This document shows positions 14,572 to 22,900 of a stretch of 61,333 nucleotides of DNA, one piece after another. The notes below the pieces were generated by a model. It searched no databases. It was not told the origin of the DNA and saw only the letters and a list, made by a program, of their open reading frames with translations. A program made the position numbers and the translations under genes. Position 1 is the first letter of the stretch. Every line of letters begins with the position of its first letter. Source of the DNA: Streptomyces spinosisporus (GTDB lineage Bacteria > Actinomycetota > Actinomycetes > Streptomycetales > Streptomycetaceae); assembly GCF_022698145.1 (NCBI RefSeq), contig NZ_JALDAX010000031.1:1-61333 (forward strand), read 5' to 3'.

Positions 14572-16041
14572 ATGCCTGAACGCCGTACCGTCGCACTCGT
14601 CACCCTTGGCTGCGCCCGTAACGAGGTGGACTCGGAGGAGCTCGCAGGCCGCTTGGAGGCGGACGGCTGGGACCTCGTGGAGGACGCCGCGCAAGCGGAC
14701 GTCGCCGTCGTCAACACCTGTGGCTTCGTGGAAGCCGCCAAGAAGGACTCGGTCGACGCCCTCCTGGAGGCCAACGACCTCAAGGGACACAGCAGAACCC
14801 AGGCCGTCGTGGCGGTGGGCTGCATGGCCGAGCGGTACGGCAAGGAGCTCGCCGAGGCCCTCCCCGAGGCCGACGGTGTACTCGGCTTCGACGACTACGC
14901 GGACATCTCCGACCGCCTGCAGACCATCCTCAACGGCGGCATCCACGCCTCGCACACCCCGCGCGACCGGCGCAAGCTGCTGCCGATCAGCCCCGCCGAG
15001 CGCCAGGAGTCCGCAGCGGAGGTCGCCCTCCCCGGGCACGGCCCCGTGGACCTGCCGGACGGGCTGGCGCCCGCCTCCGGCCCCCGCGCGCCCCTGCGCC
15101 GCCGGCTGGACGGTTCCCCGGTCGCCTCGGTGAAGCTCGCCTCCGGCTGCGACCGGCGCTGCTCCTTCTGCGCCATCCCCTCCTTCCGCGGCTCCTTCAT
15201 CTCCCGCCGCCCGAGCGACGTGCTGAACGAGACGCGCTGGCTGGCCGAGCAGGGCGTCAAGGAGATCATGCTGGTCTCCGAGAACAACACGTCCTACGGC
15301 AAGGACCTGGGCGACATCCGGCTGCTGGAGTCGCTGCTGCCGGAGCTGGCGGAGGTCGACGGTATCGAGCGCGTGCGCGTCAGCTACCTCCAGCCGGCCG
15401 AGATGCGCCCGGGGCTGATCGACGTCCTGACCTCGACGCCGAAGATCGCCCCGTACTTCGACCTGTCCTTCCAGCACTCCGCCCCGGACGTGCTGCGCGC
15501 CATGCGGCGCTTCGGCGACACCGACCGCTTCCTGGAGCTGCTCGACACCATCCGCGGCAAGGCCCCGCAGGCCGGTGTGCGCTCCAACTTCATCGTCGGC
15601 TTCCCGGGTGAGACCGAGGCCGACCTCGCGGAGCTGGAGCGGTTCCTGAACGGCGCGCGTCTGGACGCCATCGGCGTCTTCGGCTACTCCGACGAGGAGG
15701 GCACGGAGGCGGCGACGTACGGGAACAAGCTGGACGAGGACGTCGTCGCCGAGCGACTGGCACGTGTCTCCCGGCTGGCCGAGGAACTCGTCTCGCAGCG
15801 CGCCGAGGAGCGCGTGGGCGAGACCGTGCACGTGCTCGTGGAGTCCATGGACGACGAGGGCGTGTACGGCCGCGGTGCGCACCAGGCGCCGGAGACCGAC
15901 GGCCAGGTGCTGCTGACGAGCGGCGAAGGCCTGAGTGTCGGCCGTATCGTCGAGGCCAAGGTGGTGGGCACGGAAGGTGTCGACCTGGTGGCCGAGCCGC
16001 TGGCGGGCTCGCTCGGGTGTAGTGAGGAGGCGGGCAGATGA
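14572..16041 (+). CDS. rimO: Ribosomal protein uS12 (S12) methylthiotransferase RimO
   Basis: This radical SAM enzyme of 489 residues adds a methylthio group to the conserved aspartate of ribosomal protein S12. An N-terminal UPF0004 domain carries a [4Fe-4S] cluster (Cys14 in TLGCARNEVDSE, plus NTCGF and VGCMAER). The radical SAM core has CDRRCSFC (Cys193, Cys197, Cys200). A C-terminal TRAM domain completes the protein. The start MPERRTVALV matches the S. coelicolor protein as I remember it; the in-frame GTG at 14548 is upstream of the inferred transcription start. The stop codon overlaps the pgsA start (ATGA). Confidence 0.93.
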   Translation: MPERRTVALVTLGCARNEVDSEELAGRLEADGWDLVEDAAQADVAVVNTCGFVEAAKKDSVDALLEANDLKGHSRTQAVVAVGCMAERYGKELAEALPEADGVLGFDDYADISDRLQTILNGGIHASHTPRDRRKLLPISPAERQESAAEVALPGHGPVDLPDGLAPASGPRAPLRRRLDGSPVASVKLASGCDRRCSFCAIPSFRGSFISRRPSDVLNETRWLAEQGVKEIMLVSENNTSYGKDLGDIRLLESLLPELAEVDGIERVRVSYLQPAEMRPGLIDVLTSTPKIAPYFDLSFQHSAPDVLRAMRRFGDTDRFLELLDTIRGKAPQAGVRSNFIVGFPGETEADLAELERFLNGARLDAIGVFGYSDEEGTEAATYGNKLDEDVVAERLARVSRLAEELVSQRAEERVGETVHVLVESMDDEGVYGRGAHQAPETDGQVLLTSGEGLSVGRIVEAKVVGTEGVDLVAEPLAGSLGCSEEAGR

Positions 16042-16760
16042 CCGGAGTACCGGCATCGGCGGCGAACGGCTCCTCGCAGGCGAGTTCTCCGAAGGCGGGG
16101 AACGCCGAGCCCGATGCGCCGGGCGGCGCGAAACCTCCACGGGGCGCGAAGCTGACGGCCGCGGCCGTCAACCAGGCCAGCGTCTGGAACGTCGCCAACC
16201 TGCTGACGATGCTCCGGCTGCTCCTCGTGCCCGGCTTCGTCGCGCTGATGCTGGCGGACGGCGGATATGACCCGGCCTGGCGCTCGCTGGCCTGGGCCGC
16301 CTTCGCCATCGCCATGATCACGGATCTGTTCGACGGTCATCTGGCGCGCACGTACAACCTCGTCACCGACTTCGGGAAGATCGCCGACCCCATCGCCGAC
16401 AAGGCGATCATGGGAGCGGCGCTGATCTGTCTCTCCGCACTGGGCGACCTGCCGTGGTGGGTGACGATCGTCATCCTCGGCCGGGAACTAGGCATCACGC
16501 TGCTGCGTTTTCTGGTTATCCGCTACGGCGTCATCCCGGCAAGCCGCGGCGGCAAGCTGAAGACCCTGACCCAGGGCGTGGCCGTCGGCATGTATGTGCT
16601 GGCACTGACGGGATGGCTGGCGACGCTGAGGTTCTGGGTCATGGCCGTGGCGGTCGTCCTGACCGTGGCGACCGGTCTTGACTATGTGAGACAAGCCATT
16701 GTGCTGCGCAGGCAGGGAATCGCCGAGCGCAAGGCCGCGTCGGAGGAGTCTGAAGCGTGA
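16038..16760 (+). CDS. pgsA: CDP-alcohol phosphatidyltransferase, PgsA type
   Basis: This 240-residue integral membrane enzyme joins CDP-diacylglycerol to a polyol phosphate. The annotated role of this locus is phosphatidylglycerophosphate synthase. The diagnostic motif runs from about residue 96 (DLFDGHLAR ... GKIADPIADK) with the three spaced aspartates that bind metal. Several hydrophobic helices follow. About 45 residues at the N-terminus are Pro/Ala/Gly-rich and not part of the fold. It overlaps rimO by 4 bp and the next gene by 4 bp, so translation is probably coupled. PgsA paralogues exist in actinomycetes, and the exact alcohol acceptor cannot be read from the motif. Confidence 0.85.
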   Translation: MTGVPASAANGSSQASSPKAGNAEPDAPGGAKPPRGAKLTAAAVNQASVWNVANLLTMLRLLLVPGFVALMLADGGYDPAWRSLAWAAFAIAMITDLFDGHLARTYNLVTDFGKIADPIADKAIMGAALICLSALGDLPWWVTIVILGRELGITLLRFLVIRYGVIPASRGGKLKTLTQGVAVGMYVLALTGWLATLRFWVMAVAVVLTVATGLDYVRQAIVLRRQGIAERKAASEESEA

Positions 16761-17302
16761 GTTCCCGGGCCGCCGACGTCGTGCGACTACTGACAGTGAG
16801 AGGCGAGACCCTCGCGGTCGCCGAGTCCCTGACCGGTGGACTGGTTGCGGCGGACATCACAGCGGTCCCCGGGGCGTCCAAGGCCTTCCGTGGCTCCGTC
16901 ACCGCCTACGCCACCGAGCTGAAGCACGAGCTGCTGGGCGTGGACGCCGCTTTGCTGGCCCAGCGCGGAGCGGTGGATCCGCAGGTCGCGGCGCAGATGG
17001 CGGCGGGCGTACGCAAGGCGCTCGGCGCCGACTGGGGCCTTGCGACCACCGGTGTGGCAGGCCCCGAACCGCAGGACGGCCGGCCCGTCGGGACGGTCTT
17101 CGTGGCCGTGGACGGACCGTTCACAGGCGATCCGGATTCTGCCGGTGGCGGAAAAGTGGAGGCCCTGCGGTTGAACGGCGACCGCGCGGAAATTCGTATG
17201 GAGAGTGTACGGAGCGTACTCGCACTGCTCTGGCAGGAGCTTGCGAGCGAACGGTCCGGGAACGAGCCGGCACAGGATACGGAACAGAACGGGGGGTTTT
17301 GA
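16757..17302 (+). CDS. cinA: CinA C-terminal-domain protein (NMN amidohydrolase PncC type)
   Basis: The 181-residue protein is only the CinA C-terminal domain, which in several bacteria hydrolyses nicotinamide mononucleotide to nicotinic acid mononucleotide in pyridine nucleotide recycling. Family signatures are GETLAVAESLTGG near residue 20, the GSVTAYATELKHELLGV segment, and GLATTGVAGPEPQDGRPVGTVFVAV. The N-terminal molybdopterin-like domain of full CinA is absent, as usual in Streptomyces. GTG at 16757 overlaps the pgsA stop (GTGA). It is the last gene of the overlapping rimO-pgsA-cinA set. Confidence 0.85.
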   Translation: MSSRAADVVRLLTVRGETLAVAESLTGGLVAADITAVPGASKAFRGSVTAYATELKHELLGVDAALLAQRGAVDPQVAAQMAAGVRKALGADWGLATTGVAGPEPQDGRPVGTVFVAVDGPFTGDPDSAGGGKVEALRLNGDRAEIRMESVRSVLALLWQELASERSGNEPAQDTEQNGGF

Positions 17303-17411
17303 TGTTTGCAGCCCTGAGTGAACACGACATCGCTCCCCGCACGGCCGCAGCGCGAGGCGGTACGGTGGGGCGTGAAGGATGCGGTTACGCGGTCCGAGGA
17401 GGGAGCCACCG

Positions 17412-17786
17412 ATGATTCTGCTCCGTCGCCTGCTGGGTGACGTGCTGCGTCGGCAGCGCCAGCGCCAGGGCCGTACTCTGCGCGAAGTCTCCTCGTCCGC
17501 CCGAGTTTCACTCGGCTATCTCTCCGAGGTGGAGCGGGGGCAGAAGGAGGCTTCCTCCGAACTGCTCTCCGCCATCTGCGACGCGCTGGACGTACGGATG
17601 TCCGAGCTCATGCGGGAAGTGAGCGACGAGCTCGCCCTCGCGGAGCTGGCCCAGTCTGCTGCGGCCACCGAGTCTGTGCCCGCGCCGGTTCGTCCGATGC
17701 TGGGTTCCGTGTCGGTGACCGGCGTGCCACCGGAACGGGTGACCATCAAGGCGCCCGCCGAAGCGGTGGACGTGGTCGCCGCGTGA
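17412..17786 (+). CDS. clgR: ClgR, XRE-type activator of clp and lon protease genes
   Basis: This 124-residue regulator has an N-terminal HTH (residues 5-70: LGDVLRRQRQRQGRTLREVSS ... SLGYLSEVERGQKEASSE). In Streptomyces ClgR activates clpP1clpP2, clpC and lon. The C-terminus ends in VVAA; the terminal Ala-Ala of S. lividans ClgR is known to make it a ClpP substrate, giving feedback. ATG at 17412 follows GAGGAGGGAG with 6-7 nt spacing. It starts 110 bp after the CinA gene, enough for its own promoter; TACGGT at 17361 is a possible -10. No clear GTTCGC-N5-GCG ClgR box was found upstream. Confidence 0.9.
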   Translation: MILLRRLLGDVLRRQRQRQGRTLREVSSSARVSLGYLSEVERGQKEASSELLSAICDALDVRMSELMREVSDELALAELAQSAAATESVPAPVRPMLGSVSVTGVPPERVTIKAPAEAVDVVAA

Positions 17787-17824
17787 CATCACGCGCGTGA
17801 CTGCGTGAATCGACCTGCACATGC

Positions 17825-17860
17825 AAGGCCCCGGCCGGGGCTTCTCCGGAAGAGCCGGAG
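17825..17860 (+). terminator. Tandem hairpins after clgR
   Basis: GCCCCGGCCGGGGC (17828-17841) is a 14-bp palindrome, followed by CTCCGG-N5-CCGGAG (17844-17860) and then a TCGGGGTTTT stretch. Together they look like a strong GC-rich terminator about 40 nt after the clgR stop. A further palindrome, TCACGCGCGTGA (17789-17800), lies directly after the stop. Confidence 0.6.
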
Positions 17861-18057
17861 AGGAGCGGTCGGGGTTTTCGCGTTTCACGGGCGTTTGGGG
17901 CGTTCGGGACAGGTGTGAGGCGCCCGGGTCCGTTTGCCGGTGCGGCCCAAGGCGGTCATGGTGGAGGGTGCGTTGCGACCATGCCGTCGGTACGCCCTCT
18001 CCAGGGGCTCAGGGCCGCGGTCGGGCTTCGGGGCCGGAGGGGCTGGAGGTGGCGTCC

Positions 18058-18336
18058 ATGGCACGGCCGGCGGTGCGCCGGGGGGCGGCTCTCGGGCTCG
18101 GGATGCTGTGGTGGTGGGCGGTGCTGCGGCTGGCGTTCGCACCCGGCGCGGGGGTCCTGGAGGCGGCGGTCGCCGCCGGAGGCTGGGGGCTGAGTGTGCT
18201 GCCGGTGCACTGCGTGCCCAGGGCCCAGGCGGCAGGGGCCGTGGGTCCGGAGCGATGGCGGGGCGCCTGGCGGGCGGTCCGGACTACCACGGCATCGCCA
18301 CTCCGCCGTTCGGACGCAGGATCTGGCCCGTGGTGA
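18058..18336 (+). CDS. Small putative membrane protein
   Basis: An ATG with GGAGG at 18045-18049 (8-nt spacing) opens a 92-residue frame with two hydrophobic stretches: about 9-28 (GAALGLGMLWWWAVLRLAF) and about 33-53 (VLEAAVAAGGWGLSVLPVHC). The ends are Arg-rich, and no family is recognised. The 3' end overlaps the convergent SDR gene by 53 bp. I count it as a likely but unproven gene; the spacing to clgR and the terminator suggest its own transcript. Confidence 0.5.
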   Translation: MARPAVRRGAALGLGMLWWWAVLRLAFAPGAGVLEAAVAAGGWGLSVLPVHCVPRAQAAGAVGPERWRGAWRAVRTTTASPLRRSDAGSGPW

Positions 18337-19048
18337 AGGACGAGGCGTCCGAGGCCAGATAGAGCACGGTGTGCGCCACGTCCTCCGGTTCGCCGACCCG
18401 GCCCAGGGGCGCCAGGCGGGCCATCTGCGCCTCGGTCTGCGCCTGTGCTTCCGCTTCGTGGCGGTCGGTCATGGGCGTGCGGATCCAGCCCGGCGCGACG
18501 GCATTGACCCGGATCCCGTGCCGGCCGACCTCGTTCGCCAGGGTCCTGGTCAGTTGGACGACGGCCGCCTTGGCCGCTCCGTAGCAGAGCAGGCCGGGAC
18601 GGCCGGTGTCGACGGCGCCCGAGGCCATGGTGATGATGCTGCCGGGCGTCTGCCGGTCCAGCATGCGGCGGACGGCCTCCTGGCAGGCGTGGAGCACCCC
18701 CTTGAAGTTGACGCCGAGGACTCGGTCGAGGTCCTCCTCCCGGGTCTCCAGGACCGAACTGGTGTGCATGATCCCGGCGATCGCCGCCATCACGTCCAGA
18801 CGCTCGCAGGAGGCGACGGCCTGGGCGAGCTGCGCGCGGTCGGTGACGTCGAGCTGATGGATGCGGGCGGTCCCGCCGCCGGCCTTGACGAGGTTCGCCG
18901 TCTCGTGGAGGCCCTCCGCGTCACGGTCGGCGCAGTGGACCATGGCGCCCGCCTCGGCGAGCAGCACGGCCGAGGCGCGGCCGATACCGCCCGCGGCCCC
19001 GGTGACGAATGCGGTGCGTCCGGTGAGGTCGTACGCCTTGACGGCCAT
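18284..19048 (-). CDS. Short-chain dehydrogenase/reductase (SDR)
   Basis: The 254-residue classical SDR has the nucleotide-binding motif TGAAGGIGR near the N-terminus, the core motif AAIAGI in place of NNAG, catalytic Ser in MASGA, the YGAAK catalytic Tyr/Lys pair, and a C-terminus like those of FabG-type enzymes (SFTTGQILRPNGG). The substrate is unknown. The start MAVKAYDLTGRT (ATG at 19048) fits the family. An in-frame TTG at 19084 overlaps the stop codon of the upstream glycosylase gene (TTGA), so a coupled 12-residue-longer form is possible. Confidence 0.88.
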   Translation of the reverse strand: MAVKAYDLTGRTAFVTGAAGGIGRASAVLLAEAGAMVHCADRDAEGLHETANLVKAGGGTARIHQLDVTDRAQLAQAVASCERLDVMAAIAGIMHTSSVLETREEDLDRVLGVNFKGVLHACQEAVRRMLDRQTPGSIITMASGAVDTGRPGLLCYGAAKAAVVQLTRTLANEVGRHGIRVNAVAPGWIRTPMTDRHEAEAQAQTEAQMARLAPLGRVGEPEDVAHTVLYLASDASSFTTGQILRPNGGVAMPW

Positions 19049-19080
19049 GAGAGGACCGTACGAGGGTTTCTGACGGGTCG

Positions 19081-19917
19081 TCAATTAGTTGTGCGGCGTG
19101 GAGCTCCGCGGTGCCGGGTGGTGCTCGGGGCCGGTCCGGTCTGGCAGTTCGGGCACCAGTAGGTGGGGCGTTCGCGGGAGCCGTCGCCCTGGTCGGCCAC
19201 GCACACGGAGGTGCGGCAGCGCAGACAGGGGCGGGGCGCGCGGCCGTAGACGAACAGGGGCTGGCTGCGGTGGCCCGTGGTGATGCGGTTGGGGCGGTCG
19301 CGGTTGGCCTCCAGGAGCCTCTTGGCGAGCTCCGGCAGCTTCGCGGCGCGGTCGGCGGGCAGCGCGCCGACCGGGAGCCAGGGGGTGGCGCCGAGCAGGA
19401 AGCAGAGCTCGCTCTTGTAGACGTTGCCGATCCCGGCGAGATTGCGCTGGTCCAGCAGGGCCTCGCCGAGGGAGCGGGCCGGGTCGGCGAGCAGGTTGGC
19501 GAGGGCCTGCTCGGGGTCCCAGTCCGGGCCGAGCAGGTCGGGGCCGAGATGGCCGACGACGCGCTCTTCGTCGGTGGTGCGCAGGAGCTCCAGGACGGGG
19601 AGGCGGTAGCCGACGGCCGTGCGGTCCGCGGTGCCGAGGATCGCGCGGATCTGGTGGGACGGGCCACCGCTCCAGCGCTGACCGGGCGCGAACACCTTCC
19701 AGGCGCCGTCCATCCTCAGGTGCGAGTGGAGGGTCAGGTTGCCCTCGATGCGGGTCAGGAGGTGCTTGCCGCGGGGGGTGACGTCCAGGACGGCGCGGCC
19801 CGTGAGGTCGGCCGTGGCGAACTTCGGCACCCGGAGGTCGCTGCGGGTCAGCACCCTGCCCGCGAGGGCGTCGTGCAACCGCCTCGCGGCCTGCCAGACC
19901 GTGTCTCCTTCGGGCAT
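19081..19917 (-). CDS. nei: Fpg/Nei family DNA glycosylase (endonuclease VIII-like)
   Basis: This 278-residue base-excision repair enzyme removes oxidised bases and nicks the abasic site. After Met removal the N-terminal Pro2-Glu3 (PEGDTV) are the catalytic residues, and the PEGDTV form points to Nei rather than Fpg. The helix-two-turn-helix region (LLDQRNLAGIGNVYKSE) and a C-terminal zinc finger with CLRC ... CPNC are present. About 20 residues after the finger are basic and Thr-rich. CACCCT lies 6 nt before the ATG, so the mRNA may be leaderless. It sits 56 bp downstream of lhr on the same strand, making a small DNA-repair group. Confidence 0.9.
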   Translation of the reverse strand: MPEGDTVWQAARRLHDALAGRVLTRSDLRVPKFATADLTGRAVLDVTPRGKHLLTRIEGNLTLHSHLRMDGAWKVFAPGQRWSGGPSHQIRAILGTADRTAVGYRLPVLELLRTTDEERVVGHLGPDLLGPDWDPEQALANLLADPARSLGEALLDQRNLAGIGNVYKSELCFLLGATPWLPVGALPADRAAKLPELAKRLLEANRDRPNRITTGHRSQPLFVYGRAPRPCLRCRTSVCVADQGDGSRERPTYWCPNCQTGPAPSTTRHRGAPRRTTN

Positions 19918-19973
19918 GGGTCAAGGGTGGCACGGGGTGGGCCCGAGGGGCGCACCGTGCGGCGGCTGCCGGC

Positions 19974-22900
19974 TCATGCCCGCAGCCGCAGGCCGCGCGG
20001 GGTGGCGATGAAGCCCGCTCCTTCCAGGAGGGTGCCGATGGGGGAGGTCAGGGCCGAGGCGCCGTTCACCCGCTCCACGGTGACCGTGCCGAGGGAGCCC
20101 GCTTTTGCGGCCGCCGCCAGGGCCTGGGCGGCTTCCTGGAGACGGGGATCGTCGGTGGCGGTGCCGTCCGGGTCGGCGGGCCAGGCGAGCAGGGTCTTGC
20201 CACCGCGCTCCATGTAGAGCGTCAGCTCGCCGTCGACGAGGACCACCAGGGAGCCCGCCTTGCGGCCGGGTTTGTGGCCCGCTCCGGTCGGGGGCTCCGG
20301 CCAGGGCAGGGCCGCGCCGTACGCGTTCGCCGGATCCGCGGCGGCCAGGACGACGGCACGGGAGTCGGACGACGAGCGCGTACGCCGGCCGGAGGGACCC
20401 TGTCCCGGGCCGGGCCCGAATCTCTGCCCGCCGCGGGCCGGGGGGAAGTCGCGGGGCGAGGTGTACTCGTGCGGTGCCGTACGGGGGTTCCAGGGGGCGA
20501 AGCCGTCGGCCGTGGAACCGTGGGACTCGCCGCCGACGGGGGTGTCGCCGGGCGGGCCGAAGGGGGCGTCGCCGTGCGGGCCGAAGGGGGCGTCGAAGTC
20601 GGTGTACGGCGCCTCGGTCCCCTCGAAGGCCCGGCCGTGGGAGGGGTCGTCGAAGGGGTCGTCGGAGGAGTCGGAGCCGCTCGGGGCGAAGCCGTCAGGG
20701 GCGCCGTCGGGCGAGGGCTGCGGCAGGGTCTCGCCGCGGTCGCGGGCGTTCGACACCGCGCGCAGCCGGTCCACCGCACCGTCCATCGCGAACTGTGCCG
20801 CGCCGAGCCCCTCCACCACATAGCCGCGCCGGGCCTGGCCGCTCTCCTCGAAGACGGACAGGATGCGGTACGTCGCCGAGAAGCCGCCCTCGACGCCCTC
20901 GGCGGAGACGGCTCCCCGGGTGACCACGCCGTGCCGGTCCAGGAGGATGCGGGCGAGGGCGTGCGCGCGCACGGTGGGGTCCGCCTCGCGCGCCGAGAGC
21001 AGGGACCAGCGGCCCGCCACCGTCGGCGGCCCGCTGCGGGAGGCGGTGCGGGCCGCGGCGGTCAGGGAGCCGTAGCGCCCGCGGGGGACGTTGCGCTTGG
21101 CTCGGTGGGCCGTGGAACCCGCGGTGCGGCCGGAGCCGAGCAGCGAGCGCATGGGGCTCAGTGTGTCGTTGGTGAGGCGGCCGGACCAGGCCAGGTCCCA
21201 GACGGCGTCGGCCAGTTGGGGATCGGTGGCCTCGGGGTGGGTGGTCGCGCGGACCTGCTCGGCGATCTGGCGGAAGAACAGGCCGTACCCCCCGGAGAGG
21301 GCGTCCAGGACGGACTGGTGCAGTGCCGTCAGCTCCAGCGGGTGGGGCGGGGGCAGCAACAGGGGTGCCGCGTCCGCCAGATACAGGGAGACCCAGCCGT
21401 CCTTGCCGGGGAGGGCGCCCGCGCCGGCCCAGACGAGCTCTCCGGCGGAGGTGAGCTCGTCCAGCATCGCCGGTGCGTAGTTCGCGACGCGGGACGGCAG
21501 CACCAGCTTCTCCAGGGCCGATGCGGGCACGGACGCGCCCTGCAACTGCTCGACGGCACGCACCAATCCGTCGATGCCGCGCAGCCCGTGGCCCTTGCCG
21601 ATGTGCTGCCACTGCGGGAGGAACTGGGCGAGCGCGGCCGGAGCGACCGGTTCCAGCTCATGCCGCAGCGCGGCCAGGGAACGGCGGCGCAGCCGGCGCA
21701 GCACGGCCGCGTCGCACCACTCCTGGCCGATGCCCGCCGGGTGGAACTCGCCCTGGACGACCCGGCCGCCTACGGCGAGGCGCTGCAGCGCGCCCTCCGT
21801 GACCGCCACGCCCAGGCCGAAGCGGGCCGCCGCGGTGGCGGACGTGAAGGGGCCGTGGGTGCGCGCATGGCGGGCGAGGAGGTCGCCGAGCGGGTCCTTG
21901 ACCGGTTCCGTGAAGGCCTCCGGGACGCCGACGGGCAGGGCGGTGCCTAGGGCGTCGCGCAGGCGGCCGGCGTCCTCGATCGCCGCCCAGTGGTCGGCGC
22001 CGGCGATCCGGACCTTGATCGCGCGGCGAGCGGCCGCCAGCTCCTGGGCCCACTGCGGCTCGGCGCCGCGCTCGGCCAGCTCGGCGTCGGTGAGGGGGCC
22101 GAGCATGCGCAGAAGGTCGGCGACACCTTCGGCGTCCTTGATGCGCCGGTCCTCGGTGAGCCACTGCAGCTCCTGCTCCAGCTCGCCGAGCACCTCGGCG
22201 TCCAGCAGCTCGCGCAGCTCCGCCTGGCCCAGCAGCTCGGCCAGCAGCCGCGAGTCCAGCGACAGTGCGGCGGCACGGCGCTCGGCGAGCGGGGAGTCGC
22301 CCTCGTAGAGGAACTGGGCGACATATCCGAACAGCAGGGAGCGGGCGAACGGGGACGGCTCGGGGGTGGTGACCTCGACCAGGCGCACCTTGCGGGACTC
22401 CAGGTCGCCCATCAGCTCGGCGAGCCCGGGGACGTCGAAGACGTCCTGGAGGCATTCGCGGACGGCCTCCAGGACGATCGGGAACGAACCGAACTCGCTG
22501 GCCACCTCGAGCAGTTGGGCCGCGCGCTGGCGCTGCTGCCACAAGGGGGTGCGCCTGCCGGGGTTGCGCCGCGGCAGCAGCAGCGCGCGGGCGGCGCACT
22601 CGCGGAAGCGGGAGGCGAACAGGGCCGAACCGCCGACCTGGTCCGTGACGACCTGATCGACCTCGCCCTTGTCGAAGACGACGTCCGCCGCGCCCACGGG
22701 CGCCTGCTCGGCGTCGTATGCCGTGCCCGCCTTCATGGGCTCCTGGTCGAGCAGGTCCAGGCCCATGAGGTCGGCGTCCGGCAGGCGCAGCACGATGCCG
22801 TCGTCGGCGTGCATGACCTGGGCGTCCATGCCGTAGCGCTCGGAGAGCTTGGCGCCGAGGGCGAGCGCCCACGGGGCGTGCACCTGGGCGCCGAAGGGGG

